This document shows, one piece after another, positions 18,588 to 28,200 of a stretch of 64,000 bases of DNA (position 1 is the first letter of the stretch; every line of letters starts with the position of its first letter). The stretch is from Pseudomonas sp. Bout1. Lineage in GTDB: Bacteria > Pseudomonadota > Gammaproteobacteria > Pseudomonadales > Pseudomonadaceae. A model generated the notes under the pieces. The model did no database searches. It was not told where the DNA came from and worked only from the letters and a program-made list of their open reading frames with translations. Both the position numbers and the translations under genes were made by a program. The stretch covers positions 6,215,001-6,279,000 of the forward strand of contig NZ_JAVIWK010000001.1 in the NCBI RefSeq assembly GCF_034314165.1, read 5' to 3'.

Positions 18588-19232
18588 ATGAGCCAACGCA
18601 TCCTGGTCATCCTCGGCCACCCTTCCAGCACGAGCTTCTGTTGCGCCCTCACCGACACCTACATCACCCGCGCCAACACCGCCGGCCACGAAGTACGCGT
18701 CCTGCGCCTGGGCGACCTGACGTTCGACCCCATCCTGCACAACGGCTACAGCCAGGCCCAACCTCTTGAGCCAGACCTGCTCAACGCCCAATCCGACATC
18801 CTGTGGGCCAATCACCTGACGTTTGTTTTTCCCATCTGGTGGGGCGGTATTCCGGCATTGATGAAGGGTTTTATCGAGCGGATTTTCCTGTCCGGTTTCG
18901 CCTTCAAATACCGCAAGGGTAAGGCCTTCCCCGACAAACTCCTGAAGGGCCGAACCGCGCATTTGCTGGTGACCCTGGACACGCCGCCGTGGTATTACAG
19001 GTGGTTCTACCGCATGCCCGCGCTGCATCAGATGCGCAAGACGACGCTGGCGTTTTGTGGCATCCAGCCGATCAAGACGTTGCAGTTCGGACCGGTACTG
19101 GGCTCCACGCCACAGCAACGGGACCGATGGCTGCAACAGGCCGGCGCACTCTTTGGGAAAAGGACTTTTCATGTACATCGGCAAAGCCGCGCAGTTGTCG
19201 GGCACCACGATCAAGGCGATTCGTCACTATGA
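18588..19232 (+). CDS. NAD(P)H:quinone oxidoreductase-like flavoprotein
   Basis: The 214-residue protein is a flavodoxin-fold (NQO/MdaB/KefF-type) oxidoreductase: N-terminal ILVILGHPSSTSFC for FMN phosphate, FVFPIWWGGIPALMKGFIERIF as the family signature, and TLDTPPWYY. It would reduce quinones or similar acceptors by two electrons. The last 20 codons overlap the downstream MerR gene by 62 bp and look unlike the family's C-terminus, so the end may have been displaced by a small deletion or frameshift. AGGA precedes the start. Confidence 0.85.
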   Translation: MSQRILVILGHPSSTSFCCALTDTYITRANTAGHEVRVLRLGDLTFDPILHNGYSQAQPLEPDLLNAQSDILWANHLTFVFPIWWGGIPALMKGFIERIFLSGFAFKYRKGKAFPDKLLKGRTAHLLVTLDTPPWYYRWFYRMPALHQMRKTTLAFCGIQPIKTLQFGPVLGSTPQQRDRWLQQAGALFGKRTFHVHRQSRAVVGHHDQGDSSL

Positions 19233-19551
19233 GGCGATTGGCCTGTTGCCGCCGCCACAACGGGAAGGTAAATATCGCATTTATTCCCCACAGAACGTCG
19301 AGCTGCTGAGTTTTATCAAATGCGCTCAACAGCTAGGGTTCAAGCTCAAGGAGTTGCAGGTGATTCTGCGAGGTTACCAAGGTGATGAGCTGCCCTGGCA
19401 GCGGGCGAATCGGGCCATTGAAGAGAAGAAACAACAGCTGGTCAATCAAATCGAGGCCCTGCAACGCGTGCATGCAGGCCTGGTTGAGTTTGAAGCAAGT
19501 CGCGAGGGTGTATCAGATTTTTGCCTGCCGGCTGATGGCGGCCCGCCGTAA
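19171..19551 (+). CDS. MerR family transcriptional regulator
   Basis: The 126-residue protein has the MerR winged HTH (YIGKAAQLSGTTIKAIRHYEAIGLL) followed by YRIYSPQNVELLSFIKCAQQLGFKL and a C-terminal coiled coil. No conserved metal-binding cysteine cluster is evident, so an organic or redox effector is more likely. Start 19171 has GGGAAAAGGA upstream and lies inside the end of the quinone reductase gene. It probably regulates that neighbour and itself. Confidence 0.9.
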   Translation: MYIGKAAQLSGTTIKAIRHYEAIGLLPPPQREGKYRIYSPQNVELLSFIKCAQQLGFKLKELQVILRGYQGDELPWQRANRAIEEKKQQLVNQIEALQRVHAGLVEFEASREGVSDFCLPADGGPP

Positions 19552-19582
19552 GGCAGGCCGCCGGGATCAGGGGCGCGATGCC

Positions 19583-21286
19583 TTAACGCACCACCGTAAA
19601 CTCCGCTTCGATCACCTCTCCCATTTCGCGCCATGCGTGAAACCGCTGACGCTGCTCTTTACGTTGAGCCACGTCGCGCTTCACGCCCTCTACCGTTGCT
19701 GTCAGTTCGACAAAGTCTGCAAAGAAGGTTTCGGTAAATTTCGGGCTGTTGATCAGCGCCAGTAATTCACTGCGCTGGGTCTCGAAGTTTTTCACCATCT
19801 GCTCGAGTGCTTCGCGAAAGGCCCGTTCGCGCTTGGCTTGCTCCCAGGTGTCCCAGGCTTCCATGGCCAGGCCGAACACCGCCAGTGCGCCATTGAGGCC
19901 CTTGGCAAGGTTGACGGCGCCCCACGGTTTGAATTTGAGCATTTTGCCCAAATCCAGGCCGACGATTTTGGCGGCACTGACCAGGCCATCCCGGGTGGCG
20001 AGAATGGTGCCATTATTGATCAGGTTACTTTTGAGTACGTAGTCCAGGCCTTGCTTGCCGAAGACTTTTACCGCGCTGTTGAAGTGATTGACCTCGGCGT
20101 CAAAGCCCACTTTCATCTTGCTGACTTCAAGGGTGACAGCCCTGAGCTGGCGCTCAAATTCGTTTTGCAGACGAGTGGTCACCATGACGCCTTCGCTGCC
20201 GACTTCACGCTCGAAAAAGTCAGAGAAGGTTTCCTGGCTGAGGCCCTTGGCTTGCAGGATCAGGTCGGCGAAGTACTCCCCCACAAACTGACGCAGGTTG
20301 CCACGCACGTCTCCAATTTGCGCGTCGGTAGAGGTCAATTGTTTTTCCAGGCGCAGGCTCATGGTGGTCAGCTTATCCACCTCCTCACCGATCTTTTCAT
20401 CGTTCTGTACCGCGATGGGCAGTTGCTTGTCGAGTACGTCGCGGATGACGCTGTTCTTGGTCTCTTCCACGATTGCGACCGCACCGCCGTTGTCCTTTAT
20501 CTTGCGCAACGTCGCTTCTTGCAATGTGCCGATGTGGGAAAGAACCTTGAACTCGTCCAGGTTGCCCAGCCAGTACTCGGTGCCTCGGTCAAACGGGTTG
20601 GCGGCCACGGCAATGACTGCCAGGGCATCGGCCTCGCTTGGCGTGAGGCTGATCAAGTCGCGCAGGCGCTCGGTGACATTGCGCTGCTTGATCTTGAGGT
20701 GGTCCTGATACTCCGGCTCGTCTTCCACATCCACCACTTCATCGAAGCGGCTGAGTACAAACACGGTACGTGGCAACAGGTTCAAGGTTCGGAACAGCCA
20801 CGTCAGGTCGTCCTTGTGGCTTTCCTTGATCGGGTTGGTGGAGTTCATCACGTACAGCACCAGGTGCGCTTCGCTGACGTACTTCTTGGTGATGTCTTTG
20901 TACTTTTCGATAGCGTCGGTTTCAGCGTTGAACTGCTCTTTGAAACCGAATAAACCCGGGGTGTCGATCAACACAAACTCTGAACTGACGTCATACACTT
21001 TAACTTCGTTGGACGACTCCTGATGGCTGATGTTCATGCTGGACTTATCCAGCTTCTCCATCCAGGCCGCGGCAATGGAAGTCTTGCCTTCGGAAAAACC
21101 GCCCACCAAGGCGATTTTCAGTTTATCGCCAGCAACGCCCTCGATAGCCGTTTGCAACTTGGCCTTGAGGTTCTGATCGATCTGTACCCCAACGCTTTCG
21201 CCCTGCTGTAGGAAGGCCTGGAGCTTCTCCAGGATTGCCAGCGCCCGGGTCTGCTGCGCTTTGAATGCACCGAGTGTCTTTTCCAT
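19583..21286 (-). CDS. Dynamin-like GTPase, LeoA-like (Eleos defence candidate)
   Basis: The 567-residue protein has a GTPase domain with P-loop GGFSEGKT at residues 62-69, switch II DTPG at 108-111, and RFDE at 180-183 as the G4 equivalent. Long helical regions follow, with a hydrophobic/amphipathic patch around residues 450-475 that may contact membranes. Size and organisation match LeoA of enterotoxigenic E. coli. Its ATG overlaps the upstream dynamin stop by one base (TAATG), so the two are coupled. LeoA with LeoBC forms the Eleos anti-phage system as I recall; membership here is inferred from architecture and pairing. Confidence 0.8.
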   Translation of the reverse strand: MEKTLGAFKAQQTRALAILEKLQAFLQQGESVGVQIDQNLKAKLQTAIEGVAGDKLKIALVGGFSEGKTSIAAAWMEKLDKSSMNISHQESSNEVKVYDVSSEFVLIDTPGLFGFKEQFNAETDAIEKYKDITKKYVSEAHLVLYVMNSTNPIKESHKDDLTWLFRTLNLLPRTVFVLSRFDEVVDVEDEPEYQDHLKIKQRNVTERLRDLISLTPSEADALAVIAVAANPFDRGTEYWLGNLDEFKVLSHIGTLQEATLRKIKDNGGAVAIVEETKNSVIRDVLDKQLPIAVQNDEKIGEEVDKLTTMSLRLEKQLTSTDAQIGDVRGNLRQFVGEYFADLILQAKGLSQETFSDFFEREVGSEGVMVTTRLQNEFERQLRAVTLEVSKMKVGFDAEVNHFNSAVKVFGKQGLDYVLKSNLINNGTILATRDGLVSAAKIVGLDLGKMLKFKPWGAVNLAKGLNGALAVFGLAMEAWDTWEQAKRERAFREALEQMVKNFETQRSELLALINSPKFTETFFADFVELTATVEGVKRDVAQRKEQRQRFHAWREMGEVIEAEFTVVR

Positions 21287-23484
21287 TATTTGGCACCTGC
21301 TAATTCGATTTTGGTAGACAGTTTGTTCAGCTCGGCGATGGACTTGATCAGCGTATTATTAATTTCGCTGACCTGGCGCACCGGCTCGGCCAGGGCGTCC
21401 TTGAGGCCTTCGACTTTCTTTTCCAGTTCAGGAAAGGCATCGGCCAGGCTCTCGTGCAGAGACTTGCGCAGTTGCGCAGTGATCTTGTCGAGGTTTTCGT
21501 CAACCGACTTACGCTGTTGAGCCATTTTGTAATCGCTGCTGAAAAAGCCGATGACTGCCTTGACTGCACCGAAAAACACTCCGGCGATGCCCAACGCCAG
21601 GATCACCCAGCCTGCCGGGTTCCAGAACAACAGCGCACCGCTGCCCAGGGTGATCAGCAAGTTCTTTACCTTGAGCCCATTGTCGATGTCGATCTTCAAG
21701 TCAAACTGGGTGTCCATCCGCCCTACCCGCACCTTTGCGTAAGCTTCCAGCAGCTCATTGGCATACTCCTGGAATCGCTCGATGACGTCGGCGATATCCG
21801 CCTGGAAGCGTTGCAGTTCAGCGTCCATTTTTTTCGGCAACTGCGTCTCAAGCGTGGCTTGGCCTTCTTGTATCAACGTTTCGAACGCGGCCTTGAAGCT
21901 GTCATTGCTGATGTCGCTTTCAATACGCTTGTAAAGGTGACGTCGAACCGTATTTTTAAAGGTGTTAATCGCTTGCTCACCCTGGGTTTCCAAGCGAGTT
22001 TTCAAACCCTTGAGGCTGATGTCCAATTGGTCGCAAGAGCCCTTTACGTCTTCTTTCAAACGGTCCCGCAAAGGCATGAAGGATTGAAGGCGCAAGGCGT
22101 CGAACTCGTCCTTGGCATTCATGACCACCCGATTGGCCTTATTGAAGTTGGAGCGCCGGATTTTGTGCTTGTAATCGCTGACCAGATCACCCGTCAGGAC
22201 CTGATGAAAGTGCCGGATATTGGTTTTATTCAGCACTTCCTCCACCGTGAAGTTGGCGAGAAACTTGGCCTTGTTCTTGGCATGGGGAGAACCGGGCGGC
22301 AGGCAATCGGCAACGGCCAGGAACGCAGGCTGGGCACTCAGGGGAATGACCTTCTGGTAGTTATCACCCAGCTGCTCGCGCATTTTTGTGTTCAGGTCGT
22401 CCAGGCTGGCCAGCTCGTCTGCACTCACCAAATCGCCTTTTAGCAGCATCGGGTGAGTCACCCGTTTATTGAACAACGTCCAGACTTCAGTTTGCGCCCC
22501 CAGGTGTTCTTTGATTTTTTCCAGGGTGCCCTTGTTGGTACCCTCGCCCTTCTGTGGCGCGGCCGCTTTGCCTGTCACATAAAAAACCGCGTGGGCCTTG
22601 CGCACCGCCGACCAAATGCTGTCGATCACCTTCGCTTCCTTGCCCTCAATCCCCGGCACATCCAGCAAGACAAACTGTTGATCGCCAGCGCGAAACTCAT
22701 AGCCTTGTGTATCGAGGGTGAAATCGGAACTGCCATTGCCGATGATCCCACCGTCGGCGAAGGCATTCAGCTGTTCCAGTTGCTGCTCCAGGCGGGCGCG
22801 CTCAAGCTCTGCCGCCGTTTTTAGTTGCAGAGCGTCAAGTTGCTGTTTCTTGAGGTGCTCCACAGCAGCGATGCCTTCAGCTTCTGCGGCATCAAGGGCC
22901 AGTGCGCTACGCACCTGCTGATGCTCTTCTGGCAGCTTGCGAAACGTATTCAGGAGCTTGTGCCACAGTGAAGCGTTTGCCTTCTTGTCTGCCACCTGCA
23001 GCTGCAGGCGAGAGACTTCATCCACAAGCACGCCACGACGGTCATCATGAAAGCGCACCAGTTCAGCGAGCTTCAGTTCAAGATCGGCCAGCAGCTGTTC
23101 GCCGTCCTGGCTCGACTGCAGTAACGCCGCGAAGTTTTCTTCAGTCAACCCGGCCTTCACTTGCAGGGCTTTGTACTGCGCCTGGGTTTCAACTTTACTG
23201 CGCTCTTCAAGCAAGATCCGCAGCGTTTCAATGATCGTCGACTTTCCGGCGTTGGTTTCACCGTAGAAAGCGATGGTGAACTTATCCCACTCGGCGCTCC
23301 CTTCCAACGCAGCAATGTGTTCATTGATTTGCGTCTGGAATTGCCCCAGCACTTCGCGAGTTCGGCTCTGAGCCTTGGACACTTGTTCATCCGTCGACGA
23401 TGCTCCGAGCTTTTTTAAAATCTCATCGACTTCACGAGCCACGCTCGAATAAATGTGCTTCGGGGATGCCAAATCAATACTCAT
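21286..23484 (-). CDS. Dynamin-like GTPase, LeoBC-like, with coiled-coil insertion and membrane segment
   Basis: The protein is about 732 residues (736 if the ATG at 23496 is used; numbering here follows that longer form). P-loop GETNAGKST is at 79-87 but the DVPG switch II motif comes only at 279-282; between them is a long, charged coiled-coil insertion. The G4-like FNKR follows. Residues about 610-652 form a hydrophobic hairpin (two membrane-inserting segments), then a C-terminal helical tail. This is the bacterial dynamin plan. The ATG at 23484 has GAGAG upstream, while 23496 has no ribosome site. First gene of the pair with the LeoA-like GTPase. Confidence 0.8.
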   Translation of the reverse strand: MSIDLASPKHIYSSVAREVDEILKKLGASSTDEQVSKAQSRTREVLGQFQTQINEHIAALEGSAEWDKFTIAFYGETNAGKSTIIETLRILLEERSKVETQAQYKALQVKAGLTEENFAALLQSSQDGEQLLADLELKLAELVRFHDDRRGVLVDEVSRLQLQVADKKANASLWHKLLNTFRKLPEEHQQVRSALALDAAEAEGIAAVEHLKKQQLDALQLKTAAELERARLEQQLEQLNAFADGGIIGNGSSDFTLDTQGYEFRAGDQQFVLLDVPGIEGKEAKVIDSIWSAVRKAHAVFYVTGKAAAPQKGEGTNKGTLEKIKEHLGAQTEVWTLFNKRVTHPMLLKGDLVSADELASLDDLNTKMREQLGDNYQKVIPLSAQPAFLAVADCLPPGSPHAKNKAKFLANFTVEEVLNKTNIRHFHQVLTGDLVSDYKHKIRRSNFNKANRVVMNAKDEFDALRLQSFMPLRDRLKEDVKGSCDQLDISLKGLKTRLETQGEQAINTFKNTVRRHLYKRIESDISNDSFKAAFETLIQEGQATLETQLPKKMDAELQRFQADIADVIERFQEYANELLEAYAKVRVGRMDTQFDLKIDIDNGLKVKNLLITLGSGALLFWNPAGWVILALGIAGVFFGAVKAVIGFFSSDYKMAQQRKSVDENLDKITAQLRKSLHESLADAFPELEKKVEGLKDALAEPVRQVSEINNTLIKSIAELNKLSTKIELAGAK

Positions 23485-23564
23485 CAGAGCTCTCATCGTT
23501 TCATTGAAAGAATGTCGAATCTCGCGGTTGTAATCAGCTATTGATCAGTGAGGCGATCACAGGA

Positions 23565-23627
23565 TTACCGCCCTGCAGTCTGGAAGAACAGGGCAACGGC
23601 GGAGTAAGTCAGAGGGTATGCAGACAT
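23565..23627 (-). CDS. 20-residue leader ORF upstream of leoBC-like gene
   Basis: The ORF encodes MSAYPLTYSAVALFFQTAGR and has an excellent AAGGAG six bases before its ATG, much better than the site of the large gene 80 bp downstream. It is too short for most gene callers. It could be a regulatory leader peptide or a small membrane-active peptide (hydrophobic middle). Expression is not proven. Confidence 0.4.
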   Translation of the reverse strand: MSAYPLTYSAVALFFQTAGR

Positions 23628-23814
23628 GAGAAAACTCCTTCTTCCGGGGTCACGCTGTTTTCAGAATCCATCCAAGCGTCGAGGTGCGCCAACCCGGCCC
23701 ACTGCCCTGCAAGGCACTGAGCGGTGCAAGCGCACGCGAATTTCGCCGGTGGATGCTACTTGAACAGGTGGCTATTAGCCATCCGACTAAGGCAGGGGCC
23801 GTATTCAGCGCTCT

Positions 23815-24060
23815 TTATTCCGCCGGCGTAGAGACCACCATCAGCGCCGCCACCCGCGCCCGCTCCGCCCGCTCCGCCCGCAACGCCCGCTTCAACTCAC
23901 GGTTCTCCATCTCCCGAATCTTCGCCCAGCGTGTTGCGGTGCGACAGCCCATCACAAATTTCCAGATCTCCCGCAGCCGCAAATACTGCATCAGCAGCAC
24001 CAGCAGAATCACACCGATCAACACCAGCGCACCTGTCGAAATCAACTCCGACATACCCAT
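23815..24060 (-). CDS. Small single-span membrane protein, unknown function
   Basis: The 81-residue protein (from ATG 24060; an ATG at 24054 also has a good spacing to CAGGA) has one strong transmembrane helix, residues about 8-26, then a basic, Arg/Glu-rich helical tail that could be a coiled coil. I do not recognise a family. It lies between the LeoBC-like gene and the WYL regulator, divergent from the latter, so it may belong to the same defence module or shape membrane contacts of the dynamins. Longer in-frame starts upstream would overlap the regulator's promoter region. Confidence 0.55.
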   Translation of the reverse strand: MGMSELISTGALVLIGVILLVLLMQYLRLREIWKFVMGCRTATRWAKIREMENRELKRALRAERAERARVAALMVVSTPAE

Positions 24061-24130
24061 GTCCTGTTTCCTTTTCCAAGCTTCAGGCGATCCCGAAGAC
24101 AGCCACACGATATGTAGCCTTTGATTACAG

Positions 24131-24145
24131 GTCCATACTGTGGAC
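24131..24145 (+). promoter_or_regulatory. Candidate operator of the WYL regulator
   Basis: GTCCA-N5-TGGAC is a perfect inverted repeat located 38-52 bp before the WYL regulator start and 71 bp from the divergent membrane-protein gene. It overlaps CTGTGGACAG, another short inverted repeat. Position fits autoregulation and control of the divergent gene. Confidence 0.45.
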
Positions 24146-24182
24146 AGATACAGGTAAAGTAATGGCACACATGGGAGGGGTC

Positions 24183-25055
24183 ATGAAACGCAAGCAATCC
24201 ATTGAGCAAGTACGCTGGGACCTGGCACTTCGCTATCGCTTGATCGAGACCGTCGCCTGGTGGGAAGGGCGCCTGACCACGGGGCACTTGATCCAGAGCT
24301 TTGGCATCAGCCGGCAGCAGGCGTCGAAAGACATCAACACATACATCAACGAGCATGCGCCCCGAAACTTGACATATGACAAGCAGCTCAAGGGCTACGT
24401 CCCGAGCAAAGTGTTCAAGCCAAGGTTCATCGACGACAGCGCCAGTGCCTATTTGCACCTGTTGTACCAGAACAATGAACGGGCGCCGCACATTGAAGGG
24501 CTGGCGTTGGCCTATGCACATACCAAGGTGTTGGAGGTGCCTGACCGCAGCATTCGGCCGCAGATTTTGCGCCCGCTGCTCAAGGCCTGCCGCGAGGGGC
24601 TGCGCCTGGAAACCGAGTACGTTTCCCTGGCCAACCCGGAGCCGGAAATTCGCCTGATAGCGCCTCATACCCTGGTGTACACCGGCATGCGCTGGCATGT
24701 GCGCGCCTACTGCGAGAAGAACCGCAAGTACCGCGACTTTGTACTCAGCCGTCTGAGGGGCGAGCCGGAGTTGCTGGACAAGTCAGAAAACCTGATCGAC
24801 GAGGACACGGTATGGGAGACCCCCGTGGACCTGATCATCGCCCCGGACCAGCGACTGTCGCCGACCCAGCGGGCGATCATCGAGACGGACTTCGGCATGG
24901 TCGACGGGCAGTTGGTAATCCCCAGTCGCCAGGCGTTGGTGAAATATGTCCTGCAGCGTTATCAGATCGATCCGAAGAACCTGGACCCTAAACCTGAAGC
25001 CCAGCAGATCGTGGTCAAGAACCTGCAAGAGCTGAAACCCTGGCTGTACGATTGA
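24183..25055 (+). CDS. WYL-domain regulator of the BrxR/CapW type
   Basis: The 290-residue protein has an N-terminal winged HTH (TTGHLIQSFGISRQQASKDI, about 38-57), a WYL domain with YVSLANPEPEIRLIAPHTLVY followed by RWHVRAYCEKNRKYRDFVLSRL, and a C-terminal dimerisation region. The NPEP...RLIAPH and RWHVRAYC motifs are those of BrxR/CapW, repressors found upstream of BREX, CBASS and other defence operons. Start at 24183 is fixed by GGGAGG. Being next to two dynamin-like GTPases, it likely controls this module; the ligand is unknown (nucleic acid or nucleotide suspected for WYL). Confidence 0.85.
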   Translation: MKRKQSIEQVRWDLALRYRLIETVAWWEGRLTTGHLIQSFGISRQQASKDINTYINEHAPRNLTYDKQLKGYVPSKVFKPRFIDDSASAYLHLLYQNNERAPHIEGLALAYAHTKVLEVPDRSIRPQILRPLLKACREGLRLETEYVSLANPEPEIRLIAPHTLVYTGMRWHVRAYCEKNRKYRDFVLSRLRGEPELLDKSENLIDEDTVWETPVDLIIAPDQRLSPTQRAIIETDFGMVDGQLVIPSRQALVKYVLQRYQIDPKNLDPKPEAQQIVVKNLQELKPWLYD

Positions 25056-25259
25056 TCAGCGCGGGTTCCTCCCCGGTGCAATGCCGGGGGGGGCTCGGTG
25101 GTCAATGAGACGAATCGCTGTCTTACGTAGTGCCGGGCGCCGGCTCGGCACGGAAAAAAACTCCCACCTTGTAAGCCCAATCTGATTTTCCGAACCATTC
25201 GTCCAGCCCCATTTTGCTGTTGCAGACTCCGACGCCTCGCCCTTGCAGAGACGTCACGG

Positions 25260-28200
25260 ATGACTGCTTCTTCGTCCCACATTGCCCATATCGAACACGA
25301 ACTGGATGGCTTTCATCGGAGCCTGGCGGTGTATCGCCAGCAGGTGGGCGCCTGGTATTCGCAGGCGCTGGACAAGGTCAGTCATGGGGCAGATTTGCCC
25401 TCATTGCTGGGGATGGATCGAATCATTCGGGTGGGAGATTCGAGCCAGTCGGTGAGCATGACCGATGACAATTTCTCGACGGTGGTGCGCTGTGAGGTCG
25501 GCGGCGTACTGGAGATCGAGAGCAAGTTCGAGTCAGTGTATGACGTGCCGCTGGGAGGTATTCCCGTTGAGGTGATTGGGCTGGATGACGGCAGTTCAAC
25601 CGTGGTCATGCTCGATGAACAGGGGAAAGGCGCTCACCCCTGTGTGGCCGGCAGGCGTTACCGGGTACGGGTGCAGGGTGGGGTTTCGCTGGAGCAGGTC
25701 GAGGCGCTGTTTTCGTCTTACGACGGGTTGACCGCAGACCTGGAACGCTGGCTTCGCGAGCAATGGGACGGTTTCAGGCCGCACTGGGAAAGGTCCACGT
25801 CGAGCGCGATTGGCAACGGCTTGCTGGCGGGAAGCTGGGCGGCGATTACCGGCGTGTGGGACGCCATCAAACAGGTGCAGGAGATCTTCAAGGATCCCGG
25901 CAAGTTGTTTGAAAACCTGGGAGACAAAGCCCACGAGCTGATGGAACTGGCCCGCACTGCACCCAAGGTCATGGAACAGGCCATGTTGCTGGCCAGTGAT
26001 GAGGCGGCGCTGTACCTGATGTTGCGCACGGCGATGATTTGGCTGTCTGCGTTGCCGCCGAGCGAGGTTGCCGGTAGTACCGCCGGGGCGGTGGCCGGGT
26101 TTGTGGTGTCGTTGCTGATCGATTTGTTGGTGGCAGCCTTGCTGACGGTGGTTTTGCCGGCAGCGGGCATCGCCTATTTGAGTTCGCGTGTACTCAGGTA
26201 CGGCGCCCGGATTGTTGAGGCGGCCATTCAGTTTGTGAAGGGCATATTCAGCGTTCTTCAGAGTTTTATGGGGGCGGTGGGGCGTTATAAAACGGTAGCC
26301 GTTCGGGGCGCCGTTGAAGGGTTGAAAAAGGGTGGCGTGCAGATGCGCTGGGGGCCGCGTCAGAACAGCGTGATTCGAGAGAAGGCGCATGTAGATGATG
26401 CACCGGCTTCTGCGAAAAACCCTGGAGGAGATGCGGCCGCTCCCGCAGATAAGACCGCAACCAATGGCTGCCCGGTGTCGATGGTTACCGGTGAGGAACT
26501 GCTGACCCTCACGGACGGCTCGTTGGAGGGTGTGCTGCCATTTGCCTGGACGCGGTTGTATCGCAGCAGTGCGGTGGAGGTGGATTGCGGGCTGGGATTT
26601 GGCTGGAGTCATTCGCTGGCGCAGCGGTTGGTGGTTAGCGGTGAATCGGTGGTATGGACCGATCACGAGAACCGCAGCACCACCTTTCCCCTGCCCTCTG
26701 CTGCGCGACCGGCCATCACCAACAGCCTGGCGGAGGCGGCGATTTATCTGGGCGCTTTGCCGGATGAATTGGTGCTGGCTCAGGCCTCACTTTTCTACCA
26801 CTTTCGCGACGGTGTGCTGACGTCGATCAGTGACGCGTACGACAACCGGCTGCGCATTTCCTGCGATTATTCAGGGCGCATTCAGCGGATCGATAACGGC
26901 GTTGGTCATGGATTGATGCTGCGGTATGACCGCGGGCATATCGTTGCGGTCGACTATCAGGTGCAGCGGGAGCTGGACTGGATTACCGAACAGAACGTTG
27001 TTTCCTACAAGTATGACGACGCTTGGCGGTTGATTGAGGCGACCAATGCTGTCGGCGAAAGCGAGCGTTATCGGTACGACGATCAGCAGGTGATCCTGGA
27101 GCGGGAACTGGCTGGTGGGGCGAGTTTCTTTTGGGAGTGGGAACGGTCTGGCAAGGCTGCAAGGTGTGTCCGGCACTGGGCCAGTTTCTCGCAGATGGAC
27201 ACGCGGTATGTGTGGGATGACAACAGCAGTGTCACCGTGCACAACGCCGATGGCAGCCAGGAAGTGTACGTGCACGACCAGCGCGCACGGCTGGTGCAAC
27301 GGATTGATCCAGACGGCGCGCAGCACTTCAAATCTTACGATGAAAAAGGCCGGCTAACGGTCGAGCAGGATCCGCTGGGGGCGGTGACGGTGTATCAATA
27401 CGACGAAGCCGGTCGGTTGATTGCGCTGTTTCCCTGTGACGATGCACCCACGTCCTACGAGCATGACAACGGTTTCGTACGGGTTGTACGCCGTGGTGAC
27501 GCGGTGTGGAAATACCAGCGTAATGACCAGGGCGATATCACCCGCAAGACTGATCCGGACGGCAATTACACCGAATACACCTACACCAAACACGGAAAAC
27601 TCTCCGGCGTCTGGTATCCGGACAACAGCAGCCAGCGGCTGACCTGGAACGAGCGTGGTCAGCTCACCGAGGAAAAACTGGCGAATGGCGGTGTGCGGCG
27701 TTATCGCTATGACGACCTGGGGCGGCAGGTTGCCTGCGAGGATGAGCATGGCGCACTGACCCAATACCAATGGGACGCTGTAGGTCGTTTGCTGAAGGTG
27801 ATTCAGCCGGGCGGGGCCACTCGCGAATTCAACTACAACCCGTACGGAAAAATCACCGCCGAGCGCGATGAACTGGGTCGGGTTACGCGCTATGAGTACG
27901 CCGACGGTCTGCACCTGATCAGCCGGCGCATTAACCCCGACGGCACGCAGCTCAAATACCGTTACGACAATGTCCGGTTGCTACTGACCGAGATTGAAAA
28001 CGAGGTTGGGGAAACCTATCGGCTCGACTATCACGCCAACGGCCTGATCCAGCAGGAAACCGGGTTTGATGGCCGCCGTACCGCCTACGTTTATGACCTC
28101 GCCGGGCACCTGCTGGAAAAGACCGAATACGGTGACGATGGCAGCCAGCTGGTTACCCGATATGAGCGCGATGTAGCCGGTCGCCTCGTAAGAAAAACCC

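Noticed and set aside
16698..19551. Prophage remnant
   Set aside because: Only the S24 repressor looks phage-like; no integrase, structural or lysis genes and no attachment repeats.
25066..25100. Terminator after the WYL gene (CCCCGG...CCGGGG hairpin)
   Set aside because: The stem is only 6 bp and followed by G-rich sequence, not a T-run; not a convincing intrinsic terminator.
25260..25900. PAAR domain at the Rhs N-terminus
   Set aside because: No PAAR Pro-Ala-Ala-Arg repeats or metal-site pattern seen in the first 200 residues.
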